Shown here: positions 5,696 to 14,205 of the stretch, piece after piece
Layout: each line of letters opens with the position of its first letter
Numbering within the stretch: position 1 is the first letter of the stretch
NCBI GenBank assembly: GCA_022722495.1
Contig: JAIJLI010000010.1
Location: 1-26,049 of the forward strand
Source: Dialister sp.
Lineage (GTDB): Bacteria; Bacillota; Negativicutes; Veillonellales; Dialisteraceae
Length of the DNA: 26,049 nucleotides
Reading direction: 5' to 3'
Made by a program: the position numbers and the translations under genes
The notes under the pieces: generated by a model
Database searches by the model: none
What the model saw: only the letters and a program-made list of their open reading frames with translations
What the model was told of the DNA's origin: nothing

Positions 5696-6427
5696 TTATC
5701 TGCCCATGGCAGCACTACGTTTATTTTTCTGTGCAATCTCACTCTGGATATCCTGCATTTCATCAGTATAATCCTCCTCATTGACGTAAGAGAGATTATT
5801 GTTCTCATCGTTAACCCAACAGCCATAGATACCGAAGGAGTAGCGAGGAAGCTTGTTTTCATTGAGATTTTTATCCAGGCTGTTACCCTTGGACATCTTG
5901 ATACCCTTTTCCTCCGAAAGATCAACGCTGTATGTGACACATCCCTGATCCTTTGTAAAGGTGATAACTTCTCCGGTAGAAAGCTGTTTGGCAGACTCCT
6001 CGGGAACGCCCACCTGCTTGGTAAGAATTTCAAGATTATGCTCAATAACGCTCTTAGGGCATGAGACAATCTGGTTCGTAGTCTCATCAAGCTGGTAATA
6101 CATATCCGGTTTTCCTTCAAAGGAAGCGAGTAATACCTTACCGCTTCTGAGAGTTTTCTGCTGTTCCTCATCAAATCCTTCCATATTAATATGGCTGAAA
6201 TAAGGCATGACGAAAACATCCACCCCAGCATTTGTTCTTACAAGTGAAATCCTGGCTTTTCCTTTCTTGTCATCGATGTTGAAAGGCAGGACTGGCGTTC
6301 TTCCACCTGTGAGAAGGCTTTCTATCACATTTTCCGGGAGATCATCAACCATTTCCTGTGAAAGGCCATGCTCACTTAATATCTCGTATGGAATCTCATC
6401 CATAGTAAAATTTTCCTTTTTTCTCAT
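5696..6427 (-). CDS. DUF4099-like mobile-element protein, 243 aa
   Basis: Residues ~8-75 (DEIPYEILSEHGLSQEMVDD, then a LLTGGRTPVLPF motif) resemble the DUF4099 N-terminal domain of proteins found on Bacteroidetes conjugative elements. Residues ~90-180 contain YYQLDETTNQIV and GEVITF, in the style of the repeat units that follow DUF4099 (DUF3945-like). The family often precedes topoisomerase or mobilisation genes, but its biochemical role is unknown to me. At 243 aa this is shorter than many DUF4099/DUF3945 proteins. ATG at 6427; leftward operon with 5126-5680; divergent from the transfer operon. Both promoters in the shared spacer carry the same upstream element, implying joint control. Confidence 0.6.
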   Translation of the reverse strand: MRKKENFTMDEIPYEILSEHGLSQEMVDDLPENVIESLLTGGRTPVLPFNIDDKKGKARISLVRTNAGVDVFVMPYFSHINMEGFDEEQQKTLRSGKVLLASFEGKPDMYYQLDETTNQIVSCPKSVIEHNLEILTKQVGVPEESAKQLSTGEVITFTKDQGCVTYSVDLSEEKGIKMSKGNSLDKNLNENKLPRYSFGIYGCWVNDENNNLSYVNEEDYTDEMQDIQSEIAQKNKRSAAMGR

Positions 6428-6445
6428 AATTGCTTAAATTTTGAT

Positions 6446-6454
6446 GCAAAGGTA
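6446..6454 (-). promoter_or_regulatory. -7 box of the DUF4099-like operon
   Basis: TACCTTTGC on the minus strand matches TAnnTTTGC. No TTG lies at the -33 position, but the 20-bp element at 6494-6513 is exactly 39 bp upstream, so activation by a DNA-binding protein is likely. Confidence 0.7.
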
Positions 6455-6493
6455 CGCTTAATAAAGCGGAAAGCAGAATAAAAAAGGCACAAC

Positions 6494-6513
6494 CTTTTAT
6501 TTTAACACTTTCA
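6494..6513 (-). promoter_or_regulatory. Conserved 20-bp upstream element (copy 1)
   Basis: Plus-strand CTTTTATTTTAACACTTTCA; 39 bp separate it from the -7 box of the leftward promoter. It is identical to 19696-19715 (with flanks, 26 bp are shared) and to the inverted copy at 6549-6568. Its centre falls near -60 from the inferred transcription start, the usual place for a class I activator site. Confidence 0.7.
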
Positions 6514-6548
6514 AGAGCAAAACCATCGTTTTATGTCAAATTACTTTA

Positions 6549-6568
6549 TGAAAGTGTTAAAATAAAAG
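6549..6568 (+). promoter_or_regulatory. Conserved 20-bp upstream element (copy 2)
   Basis: TGAAAGTGTTAAAATAAAAG, the reverse complement of copy 1 and facing the rightward promoter. The gap to TACCTTTGC (6608) is again exactly 39 bp. Confidence 0.7.
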
Positions 6569-6607
6569 CTAGTGTCTTAAAAATGCCCTCTTTAAATGAT
6601 TAAATAG

Positions 6608-6616
6608 TACCTTTGC
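6608..6616 (+). promoter_or_regulatory. -7 box of the transfer operon promoter
   Basis: TACCTTTGC, a perfect TAnnTTTGC match, 23 bp before the ATG at 6640. There is no TTG at -33. The predicted leader is very short. Confidence 0.75.
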
Positions 6617-6639
6617 ATATTAATTAAGGTGTTGTCAAG

Positions 6640-7647
6640 ATGAAAACAAGAAAGATTGCAAAGTTGATAATAATGATTTATCTACTTGTACCACAGGTCG
6701 TTAACGCTCAACAAAGAGAAAACGACCAAGACTATTGGATAGACAAGTTCTTCAGTGTGAGCTTTCCATTGAAGAGTATCAAGGTCAACTCAGCCTTCGG
6801 GATACGTTCAGATCCATTCTCCGGGAAGCATAAGCGGCATAACGGTTTGGATCTGAAAGCCAGATACGAGGAAGTGCTCAGTATGTTTGACGGTCTGGTA
6901 GAAGCAACAGGTAGTGATAGAGGTTCTGGGAAATATATAGTCATGAGATATGGCGTATATATGGTAAGCTATTGCCATTTATCCCAAATCTGGGTAAGAC
7001 AGGGACAAGCAGTACTGGCAGGAGACGCAATAGGCGTAAGTGGCAATACAGGTCGTTCAACCGGTCCGCACCTGCATCTGACAAGCAGGTATCATGGTCA
7101 GCTTGATGATCCTATCAATCTGCTCCTGCATATCAGGGAAACGCGCAAGAAGGCACTGAAAGCATTGAATCTTGATGGTGACAATCTTTCCACCCCGGAA
7201 GATTTCATCCGCCGATATGCCGACATAGCGATGCGTCAGCAGAAAAAGTACGGAATCCCGGCATCAGTCATTCTGGCTCAGATGGCTTATGAGAGTGGAT
7301 GGGGAAGCAGCGACCTGGCGCAGAAGGGCAATAATTATTTCGGCATCAAATGCAACAGCAACTGGTTGCGTCAGGGACTTCCATACAGCCTACATAACGA
7401 TGACCGTCCCAACGAGAAGTTCTGCAACTTCTCCTGTGTAGAAGAGGGAGTAGAGTACCATACAAGGCTACTGATGAGTGACCGGTATGCCCGGTGTTGG
7501 AGATACGGCCCAACAGACTATCATAACTGGCTTAAGACCATCAAGGCTTCCGGCTATGCGACCCGAAAAGACTATGTATCACGCTGTGAGAAAATCATAA
7601 AGAAGCACAAGCTGTATATTTATGACCAGAAAGCGTTGAAGATATAA
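6640..7647 (+). CDS. Peptidoglycan hydrolase: M23 endopeptidase fused to glucosaminidase, 335 aa
   Basis: Exported cell-wall hydrolase. A signal peptide (residues 1-23, ending VNA) is followed by an M23/LytM metalloprotease domain (~45-160) with the expected zinc and catalytic residues: H67 and D71 (HNGLD), H113 (YCHLS), H144 and H146 (GPHLH). Residues ~187-330 form a FlgJ-like GH73 glucosaminidase domain with catalytic E218 in AYESGWG and the NYFGIKC motif. The protein could thus cut both peptide and glycan bonds. First gene of the rightward operon; in transfer systems such enzymes open the wall for the secretion apparatus, the role played by VirB1-type proteins. That role is inferred from context. 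Confidence 0.9.
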   Translation: MKTRKIAKLIIMIYLLVPQVVNAQQRENDQDYWIDKFFSVSFPLKSIKVNSAFGIRSDPFSGKHKRHNGLDLKARYEEVLSMFDGLVEATGSDRGSGKYIVMRYGVYMVSYCHLSQIWVRQGQAVLAGDAIGVSGNTGRSTGPHLHLTSRYHGQLDDPINLLLHIRETRKKALKALNLDGDNLSTPEDFIRRYADIAMRQQKKYGIPASVILAQMAYESGWGSSDLAQKGNNYFGIKCNSNWLRQGLPYSLHNDDRPNEKFCNFSCVEEGVEYHTRLLMSDRYARCWRYGPTDYHNWLKTIKASGYATRKDYVSRCEKIIKKHKLYIYDQKALKI

Positions 7648-7692
7648 AAGAAGAAATAAACAAAAAGTTATACATTAATATATATATAAATA

Positions 7693-8877
7693 ATGAAAAA
7701 GAAATTATCGTTGATTTTAGGAGCAGCCTTTGTCTGCAGTCTGGCAAATGCCCAGGTATATGGTGATGACGAGAAGGATTACATCAAGTATTCCCAGAAT
7801 ACACCTGTAGTATTGGCAAATGACAATGCCAAGCCATTCTTCTCCGGTCAGGAGAAGTTTCATCTGTCATCCTTCTCTTCCAACTGGTTTGTATCCGTCA
7901 AGTCCGGCATATCCATCTTCAATGGAGTACCCCTTGGATGTGATGACATGTTCGGAAGAATCAAATATATGTTCTCTGCAAGTGCAGGAAAGTGGCATTC
8001 TCGTTTCTTTGGAACCAGGATAGCCTATCAGGGGTTCAATTTTGACAACTGCAACGGAAAGAGTATGGACTACCAGAATCTCCATGTAGATATTCTGTAC
8101 AATCTCAGCAGTTACTATCGAGACAGCTATGCCACCCTACCCCGATGGGATTTCGTACCATACGTGGGAGCAGGAATCATGAGAAATTCCACTGTAGGAA
8201 ACAGACCATTTGCCTTATCATACGGAGCAATGGTAAGTTATCGAGTAGCAGACAGAGTGCATGTGACCGCCGAATTGGGCGGAACTTCTACCTTCCAGCA
8301 TTTTGATGGAGTTGGAAATGAAAAGCATTTCGGAGATGACCTCTTCCAGGCAAGCATCGGACTTACTGTTGATCTAGGCAAGCAGGGCTATGAAGCCAAG
8401 AAGTCACTGGGCGTTCTCAATACAGGAGATATGGGAACGGTCACGGATCTCACCAGACATCCAAAGAATGACTACAAGGGACTCAACGACCTTCGCAAGA
8501 GACTTTCCGATGAAGAAGCAGCAAGGCTTAGCCAAAATAACGGTTATGCAGACGGCATCAAGTCTCCAATACTCTTCTTCTTCAAGATCAATTCAACCAA
8601 TCTCGTAGATAAGCAGCAGAAGGTTGAAATTGGTGAGATTGCCGCCGCTGTCAACAAGTATGACCTAAAAGTGAGGATTGTCGGAGCAGCAGACAACAAG
8701 ACCGGCAAGCCAGGCTACAACCGCAAGCTGAGTGTGAAGCGAGCAAGATATATAGCCAAGCTGCTCATAAGGGCCGGAGTCTCTAAGGACAGAATGACAG
8801 GTTCAAGCCAGGGAGGTATTAATATATACAAGCCTTATACGGCAAACCGTCATACCTGCGTAATTCTCTACAAGTAA
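7693..8877 (+). CDS. OmpA-family outer-membrane protein, 394 aa
   Basis: Signal peptide (MKKKLSLILGAAFVCSLANA, residues 1-20). Residues ~60-230 alternate hydrophobic and polar residues with many aromatics, as in an OmpA-type beta-barrel. Residues ~285-394 match the OmpA C-terminal peptidoglycan-binding domain (ILFFFKINSTNLVDKQQ, then GAADNKTGKPGYNRKLSVKR). It likely spans the outer membrane and grips peptidoglycan. It lies 45 bp after the wall hydrolase and before the Bax-inhibitor gene in the same operon, so it may anchor or stabilise the transfer apparatus; this is inference. Confidence 0.85.
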   Translation: MKKKLSLILGAAFVCSLANAQVYGDDEKDYIKYSQNTPVVLANDNAKPFFSGQEKFHLSSFSSNWFVSVKSGISIFNGVPLGCDDMFGRIKYMFSASAGKWHSRFFGTRIAYQGFNFDNCNGKSMDYQNLHVDILYNLSSYYRDSYATLPRWDFVPYVGAGIMRNSTVGNRPFALSYGAMVSYRVADRVHVTAELGGTSTFQHFDGVGNEKHFGDDLFQASIGLTVDLGKQGYEAKKSLGVLNTGDMGTVTDLTRHPKNDYKGLNDLRKRLSDEEAARLSQNNGYADGIKSPILFFFKINSTNLVDKQQKVEIGEIAAAVNKYDLKVRIVGAADNKTGKPGYNRKLSVKRARYIAKLLIRAGVSKDRMTGSSQGGINIYKPYTANRHTCVILYK

Positions 8878-8888
8878 CAATTAACAGC

Positions 8889-8919
8889 GTCCTCTTCCTG
8901 CACAAGCAAGGGAGAGGAC
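8889..8919 (+). terminator. Intercistronic hairpin before the Bax-inhibitor-1 gene
   Basis: GTCCTCTTCC (8889-8898) pairs with GGAGAGGAC (8911-8919), with one mismatch or bulge. The sequence after it is A-rich, not T-rich, so it looks more like an attenuator or mRNA-stabilising hairpin that sets expression of genes after ompA than a full terminator. Confidence 0.45.
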
Positions 8920-8935
8920 ATAAAAATATAAAGCA

Positions 8936-9643
8936 ATGGAACAGATACAGTATGACAGTATCGGTAGATACCATAGTTTCAGTAGTGTTTACACTAATCT
9001 GATGAGCAAGGTGTTCACCTGGATGACATTTGCGCTTATCATTACAGGGGTTACAGCCTATGGGGTAGCTACCACTCCTACCTTTCTGAGAACCTTGTTT
9101 ACGAGCAATTCGTTGTTCCTTGGGCTTCTCCTAACCCAAATGGTTCTGGTCTTGGTGCTGAATGCAGTATTGAACAGACTGTCGGTCGTAATGGCAACAT
9201 TTCTCTTCATTCTCTATTCCGTTTTGAACGGAGTGCTGTTGTCAGGCATCTTTGTACTATATAGCATGGCAAGTATTTTCAAGGTATTCTTTATTACAGC
9301 AGGAACATTTGGTACAATAGCATTATATGGTTATTGTACCCGTAGGAATCTAGCCTCTATGGGGAAGATTCTCTTCATGGCTCTTATCGGTTTGGTAATA
9401 GCCACGGTAGTAAATCTGCTTATGAAGAGTAGCGGATTGGAATATATTATCAGCTATGTGGGAGTGGTTGTCTTTTCAGGTCTCACGGCATGGGACATGC
9501 AGAAGATAAAGAGGCTTCTTCAACGTGAATATGAAGACAACGAGAGTACACAAAAGATGTGTCTTCAAGGAGCAATGACACTCTATCTTGATTTTGTGAA
9601 TCTCTTTTTGAACTTCGTGAAAATTCTTGGAAACAGAAAATAA
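8936..9643 (+). CDS. Bax inhibitor-1/YccA-family membrane protein, 235 aa
   Basis: Integral membrane protein with seven hydrophobic segments over residues ~25-230. Family signs are the MTFALIITGVTAY segment near the N-terminus, the SVLNGVLLSG helix, the YDMQ-like TAWDMQKIK motif, and the C-terminal GAMTLYLDFVNLFLNFVKIL helix. Family members form pH- or calcium-sensitive channels or bind proteases such as FtsH (YccA). Its length (235 aa) is typical. It sits inside the transfer operon, 22 bp before the 854-aa gene, which is an unusual place for a housekeeping-type protein; it may protect or tune membrane quality control during assembly of the apparatus (inference). Confidence 0.9.
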   Translation: MEQIQYDSIGRYHSFSSVYTNLMSKVFTWMTFALIITGVTAYGVATTPTFLRTLFTSNSLFLGLLLTQMVLVLVLNAVLNRLSVVMATFLFILYSVLNGVLLSGIFVLYSMASIFKVFFITAGTFGTIALYGYCTRRNLASMGKILFMALIGLVIATVVNLLMKSSGLEYIISYVGVVVFSGLTAWDMQKIKRLLQREYEDNESTQKMCLQGAMTLYLDFVNLFLNFVKILGNRK

Positions 9644-9665
9644 CAATAACTAAAATTTAAGAGAT

Positions 9666-12230
9666 ATGACATATATCGGAGTAAACAGCTACCCAAGACA
9701 GCTGGATGTAGCCCCAGAGCTTCGTAGAACGCTAGAGGCAAATGGAATGCAAGCCCACATTGGGCGCACAGAACGTGGAACCTATCAGCTCATAACCATG
9801 AGCCATGACAACAAGATTCCACATTATTACGATTTGACAGACAGACAACTGGCAGACCTGGTGAATCAGGGAACAAACAACCTGAACAAGAAAGCCTATA
9901 CAACGTTTGTCAATCTTGTTAAGAAAGACTATCATGTTCCAGAGTCATGGGTTGCTGCAAAAAACGTCAATTCTCCTGTGAATATGGGACTTTTTGGATA
10001 TACACTCTCGCCTGGCGAATATGGAATTGGAAGTCCATACCGATTCAGACCATTCCACGGATCCTGCTTTGGTCCCTTCGACGGTTGTTTCCACGGAGTG
10101 AACCTCAGAAGAGTCGGTGGTTCACTTTTCTATGATGATCGTCGTTATATCGTTGGAGAGAGACCCGACGGACGAATGGTTGCCGGAGAGTTGAAGTCGG
10201 GATCCTATGGATTCTACTCCAAGCCGGAACAGAAGAATGATGTTCTATCAAATATCAAGGTAGCGGAAAAGAAGGCAAAACCTTTTGCAATGACAGACGA
10301 GGAGAAGAAGAAGGTCACTTGTCTGAAAAATATCACCTGGTATCAGAACGGTCTAGGTTGGGCAACAGGAGATACCATCAATAGCATGCTATCCACCCAT
10401 GGGCTTGAACTCAACGAGAAGGACAAGACCTTGACCGTCAAGGCTAAAGGATCCACCAAGGCGTTTGTCTATCACCTTAGTGATGATGACGCAACGATTC
10501 TTTTCAACCAGAAAATCAAGGTGGAAACCAAAAAGGGCAAGATCATAAATGAAAAGGACGGCAATAGCCTTGACGAACGTCTCCACTGCATTAACAACAT
10601 CATCAAGGAAGACTTTGATGACAAGGTTACAGCTGCAAAATTGAACGAGCGTGACTATATCTCCCTCAAACTCAACGAAAAGAATCAGCAGCAGCAGTTA
10701 GCCGAGGAGCAGCCACAGCAAGCCATGGGCGCAGGTAATGATATCATAGACTTTACGGCTTCAAGAGAGGCTTACCGCACCGGTTTCATAGACCATTGGA
10801 ACTCCATTGGTGTTGTTGATGGTCGCCAGCTTGATGAGACTAAGGGCTTTTATTTGCCTACCAAGGGTGGCAGAGCCGTGAGTGTCGGAGAAATCCAGGT
10901 CTATCCATCAAGTGACGGTGTTGACAGAGGGCAGACCTATAAGATGACAGCAGTCATCAACGAGAAGGTCTTTACACATGATATCAGCAAGGAAGACTAT
11001 ATGAAGTTTCTGAACTATGATGACGAGCATCGTCTGGAGCTTTTTGACCGTACTTTCAAGGAAGTGCAGATCAAGTCATCCAAGAATGGACCTTTGACAG
11101 ACCCGTTCCGTTCCGATCGTCTTGATAATTCCCAGACAGCAACCAAGCTTGAAGGAAATTACTGTTTCGTCGTTGGAAAGGAAGCAACGACCATCACTTC
11201 TGCCACAGCCTGGAAAGATGAGGTCTCCGGCAACTATACACTTAATGTCAGAGACGGCAAGGATGCCGGAATGTGGTCATTCAAGATTACCGAGGCCCAG
11301 TATCTTGCCTTCAAGAAAGCAGGTTCCTCAGATAAGGCACAGATGTTGGCAACCTTGATACCATGGAACGAGCAGTTCAAGGGTAATGTTCGTGTAGTAG
11401 CGACACAAGACCTTCACCGTCCTTTAGGTACCTTACAAGCTAACGGAACCCAAAAGGAAATTCGTCCAGAGGTTCTGGAAGAACTTAAGGCCAAGGGAAT
11501 GGGGTATGTGCCTAAAGAGTTTGCAGCACCCAAGAACCCACAGGACGCAAAAGTTTCAGAGCCAGACAAGTCAAATCAGACTGATAACGCAAAGGAGCAG
11601 AAAGGTCAAACTATTCCACCATCAGCCAATGATTATCAGGTAAATATAAATGGCGAGAATCTGAACTTGAACGATATCCGTGCCCAGACCCGAAAGAACC
11701 TTCTTGGAGACGCACAGGTAAACGGCGAGTCCCTGGATAACATCAAGGAGAGTAAGGAATGGAGACGTTCCGGAGAAAATGGACGTTCTACCGAGATTGG
11801 AGATATAACTGTTGAGAAGCTGCGGGATGCAGACGGCAAGCCTATCGAGGGAAAATACGTCATGTCCGCAGTCATCGATGGTAATGTTGTGAGCCATGAA
11901 ATCAATCAGAAGCAGTATGACAAGTTCCTTGTCGTCAACGATTATCAGCGAATGAAGCTCTTTGACAAGATCTTCCCGGAGGTGGAAATGAAAACAAAGG
12001 AAGGAAGAGGCTTAAATCTGGGAGCTGCCATTCTTGCTGCAGTAACGGTAGGTGTTGGAGCAGCAGCCATGATGTCACGAAGAGACCACTCCGGACCAGA
12101 TATATATATGGATGTGTACTCCAAGCCTGGAGTTGTTTCTCCTGGAGCCGTTGCGTCAGCCCTTTATGAGGATAAGCTGCAAAGAGATATGGAAACTGGA
12201 ATGTCTCATGGTATGGGAAGAGGCTTTTAG
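9666..12230 (+). CDS. Large repeat-containing protein of the transfer operon, 854 aa
   Basis: Unrecognised large protein without a signal peptide. Residues ~1-200 form an N-terminal region with a Gly/Phe/Cys-rich stretch (~130-150). A module of about 95 residues occurs twice, at 383-475 and 684-782, with the shared pattern VGEIxV...YxMxAVI...HxI...YxKFL...LFDxxFxEV. A weaker version may lie at ~520-575. Residues ~620-655 are a polar linker. A single predicted membrane helix (784-803, GAAILAAVTVGVGAAAMM) is followed by SRRD and a ~50-residue tail. It therefore looks like a cytoplasmic repeat protein anchored by its C-terminus. Position before the PH-domain and coupling-protein genes suggests a structural or substrate-handling role; no function is known to me. 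Confidence 0.7.
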   Translation: MTYIGVNSYPRQLDVAPELRRTLEANGMQAHIGRTERGTYQLITMSHDNKIPHYYDLTDRQLADLVNQGTNNLNKKAYTTFVNLVKKDYHVPESWVAAKNVNSPVNMGLFGYTLSPGEYGIGSPYRFRPFHGSCFGPFDGCFHGVNLRRVGGSLFYDDRRYIVGERPDGRMVAGELKSGSYGFYSKPEQKNDVLSNIKVAEKKAKPFAMTDEEKKKVTCLKNITWYQNGLGWATGDTINSMLSTHGLELNEKDKTLTVKAKGSTKAFVYHLSDDDATILFNQKIKVETKKGKIINEKDGNSLDERLHCINNIIKEDFDDKVTAAKLNERDYISLKLNEKNQQQQLAEEQPQQAMGAGNDIIDFTASREAYRTGFIDHWNSIGVVDGRQLDETKGFYLPTKGGRAVSVGEIQVYPSSDGVDRGQTYKMTAVINEKVFTHDISKEDYMKFLNYDDEHRLELFDRTFKEVQIKSSKNGPLTDPFRSDRLDNSQTATKLEGNYCFVVGKEATTITSATAWKDEVSGNYTLNVRDGKDAGMWSFKITEAQYLAFKKAGSSDKAQMLATLIPWNEQFKGNVRVVATQDLHRPLGTLQANGTQKEIRPEVLEELKAKGMGYVPKEFAAPKNPQDAKVSEPDKSNQTDNAKEQKGQTIPPSANDYQVNINGENLNLNDIRAQTRKNLLGDAQVNGESLDNIKESKEWRRSGENGRSTEIGDITVEKLRDADGKPIEGKYVMSAVIDGNVVSHEINQKQYDKFLVVNDYQRMKLFDKIFPEVEMKTKEGRGLNLGAAILAAVTVGVGAAAMMSRRDHSGPDIYMDVYSKPGVVSPGAVASALYEDKLQRDMETGMSHGMGRGF

Positions 12231-12259
12231 CCTCTCCCCTTCCCCAAAAATAGATATTT

Positions 12260-12772
12260 ATGAGTTTAAATCAATCCAACTGCTTTCAGTCTTTGGTACT
12301 CCGTCCCCACTGGATTCAGTTTTTCATCAACGAGTTGTTCATCTTGATACTGACGATAGGCTGTTTCTATCTTGTTTATTTCGGTGAAGCAACAATAGGT
12401 CGAAGTGATTATTTCAGCATACTGCTGATTCCGGGAGTGTTGCTGTTGTTCTATTTAGTATGCAGAGCTATCTATATGTTCCGTATGGTTTATGTCATCA
12501 CCCCAGAACAGTTGATTCTGCTTAGGGGAATACTGTCGCATTCTACAGACTATGTAGAGCTATATAGAATAGTTGACTATCAGCAGCACCGAACCTTTCT
12601 GCAACAGATTTTTGGACTGAAAGATGTCATCATATACACTGGAGACAGAAATAACCGGAAAGTGATAATGACAGGGGTAAGAGAGTCCATTGATGTAGTA
12701 TCTGAATTGAGAATCAGAGTAGAGTTTAACAAAAAGAGACGAGGAATTTATGAATTTACGAATCAATCTTAA
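12260..12772 (+). CDS. Bacterial PH (bPH2/YdbT-type) domain membrane protein, 170 aa
   Basis: Two adjacent membrane helices (about residues 20-42 and 50-72) are followed by a bPH2 domain at ~76-155 with the typical YVITPEQLILLRGILS start, an ELYRIVDY segment, and FLQQIFGLKDVIIYTGD. Such proteins sit in the inner membrane with the PH-like fold in the cytoplasm; their ligands are mostly unknown. ATG at 12260. The 3' end overlaps the next gene by 23 bp, showing translational coupling. A PH protein in a transfer operon could be a small scaffold near the coupling ATPase (inference). Confidence 0.8.
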   Translation: MSLNQSNCFQSLVLRPHWIQFFINELFILILTIGCFYLVYFGEATIGRSDYFSILLIPGVLLLFYLVCRAIYMFRMVYVITPEQLILLRGILSHSTDYVELYRIVDYQQHRTFLQQIFGLKDVIIYTGDRNNRKVIMTGVRESIDVVSELRIRVEFNKKRRGIYEFTNQS

Positions 12773-13457
12773 GTATTTTGCCTTGACACTGCTCCTGTCT
12801 TTCGGTTGCAGCGTCAAGGCCGGTGTGACGGAATCAAATCCTGGAGAAATAGCAGCTCTCACCAAGGGAGAAGACATGGTAAACGGAACAATATCCAAGC
12901 AAATAGTAGATCAGGATGCCAACACAGTAAAAGTAGGAACCCTATTTTTACCGATATCAGTTATGAAGAAATGGGAGCGTAATTATATGAATTACCTTGA
13001 AAAGGGATATAATTATGCAAGTACAGTATTGGCATGTAGCAGTCTCTATGCAGACGGAGTAAGAACATTCATGAACCTCATAGAGTTAAACAAGGCTTTA
13101 TCCCATAACCCACAGGGACCATTTGCATCCATTTCTATGACCAACATCTATATGGAAGTGGCGACGGAACTTGTTGAAGTATATAAGTTAATAAAAATAG
13201 CTACCGGTCCAAGTAACATGAACCTCTTGACTGGTTCTGAACGGTCACAGATTCTCTGGTATCTCTCCCAGAAATTGGAGTCTCTCAACAAGAAGCTTCA
13301 CCATCTTGCACTCTGTGTTTCCATATATTCCTTCCAGGATGTATGGAATCAAGCTACGCTGGGTATGGCCGAAAAGTCACATGGTCAGATAGCAAGGGAA
13401 GCTTTCGGACGAATGAAGAATGCTTGCTATGCCTGTAATGCGTTATATAGACAATAA
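12750..13457 (+). CDS. Exported transfer-operon protein, 235 aa (related to the next gene)
   Basis: N-terminal signal peptide (LKYFALTLLLSFGCSVKAG, residues ~8-26; the FGC has a poor lipobox so a type I cut after VKA is more likely). The mature part is mostly helical. The C-terminal third (about residues 165-200: TGSERSQILWYLSQKLESLNKKL, then SFQDVW) resembles the matching part of the following gene and, loosely, the helical periplasmic TraI/VirB5-like proteins of Bacteroidetes conjugation systems. It starts inside the PH gene and ends 2 bp before the next gene. The VirB5-like idea is tentative. Confidence 0.55.
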   Translation: MNLRINLKYFALTLLLSFGCSVKAGVTESNPGEIAALTKGEDMVNGTISKQIVDQDANTVKVGTLFLPISVMKKWERNYMNYLEKGYNYASTVLACSSLYADGVRTFMNLIELNKALSHNPQGPFASISMTNIYMEVATELVEVYKLIKIATGPSNMNLLTGSERSQILWYLSQKLESLNKKLHHLALCVSIYSFQDVWNQATLGMAEKSHGQIAREAFGRMKNACYACNALYRQ

Positions 13458-13459
13458 AG

Positions 13460-14197
13460 ATGAAAAGGATGAGAAATAAATACATATATATAAGTATTGT
13501 GTTACTTTTCCTGTTGCCATCAAGGATATCTGCAGGAGTAGATCCGACCAGAGCTGCTGCCTTTGCAACAATAGCAGCAGCCGCATCCAAGGTGAACATC
13601 GCACAGGATGCAGTGATAACATCCCAGTTGGGTGCACATATCGTATTAAACAATGAAGTAAAGAAAGTCACGAATTTCAAGAGAAAATTCAATGAATATC
13701 TCAGTACTTACAATGATATTCTTGCTCTGGCAGCGCAGCTTTATGGAGTCTATTATGAGATAGATCTTGCCATTACCAATGTTCGAAATTTGAAGACTGT
13801 AGTTCTGAAGGTTCCAGAGAATGTATTGGCCGTGTCAATCATAGACAAGAAGAACTCTATCTACAACAATATTCTTAAAACAGGAATAAAAGTTGCCGGT
13901 GACATAGAATCCGTACTTCCTTATCACAAGGATCCCGAAAAAAATCCTAAGATGACACAGAAAGAGCGAATCATGGCAATAGGAAAGATACGAGCATCTT
14001 TACGTAGAATGAATCTTCTGATGTACAATCTTTGCCGATCCATCAAATACACCACGCTGATGGATGCATGGTATTACTATAGTAAGCATCATCCAGCAGG
14101 AGCATCTACAAGACCTATGGCAGATATAGTGTCAGAGTGTCAGAAAAGGTGGATAGATAATGCAAGAGGAGCAAACAAATATAACACAAGAAAATAA
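13460..14197 (+). CDS. Exported helical transfer-operon protein, 245 aa (paralogue of the preceding gene)
   Basis: Signal peptide (YIYISIVLLFLLPSRISAG, residues ~7-25) followed by an Ala-rich helical segment (RAAAFATIAAAASKVNIAQ) and long helices. The section TQKERIMAIGKIRASLRRMN then TTLMDAWYYY lines up with SERSQILWYLSQKLESLNKK then SFQDVW of the previous protein, so the two are probably diverged duplicates. The overall plan (signal, helical hairpin, ERxxxI motif) is like DUF4141/TraI-type proteins of Bacteroidetes conjugative transposons, but I cannot confirm it. It lies 8 bp before the coupling ATPase gene. Confidence 0.55.
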   Translation: MKRMRNKYIYISIVLLFLLPSRISAGVDPTRAAAFATIAAAASKVNIAQDAVITSQLGAHIVLNNEVKKVTNFKRKFNEYLSTYNDILALAAQLYGVYYEIDLAITNVRNLKTVVLKVPENVLAVSIIDKKNSIYNNILKTGIKVAGDIESVLPYHKDPEKNPKMTQKERIMAIGKIRASLRRMNLLMYNLCRSIKYTTLMDAWYYYSKHHPAGASTRPMADIVSECQKRWIDNARGANKYNTRK

Positions 14198-14205
14198 AAA
14201 AATAT

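Noticed and set aside
5677..6231. A 184-codon minus-strand frame inside the DUF4099-like gene
   Set aside because: It is in another frame of the same strand and overlaps the better-supported DUF4099-like frame; its composition is Arg/Ser/Leu-rich, as expected of a shadow frame.
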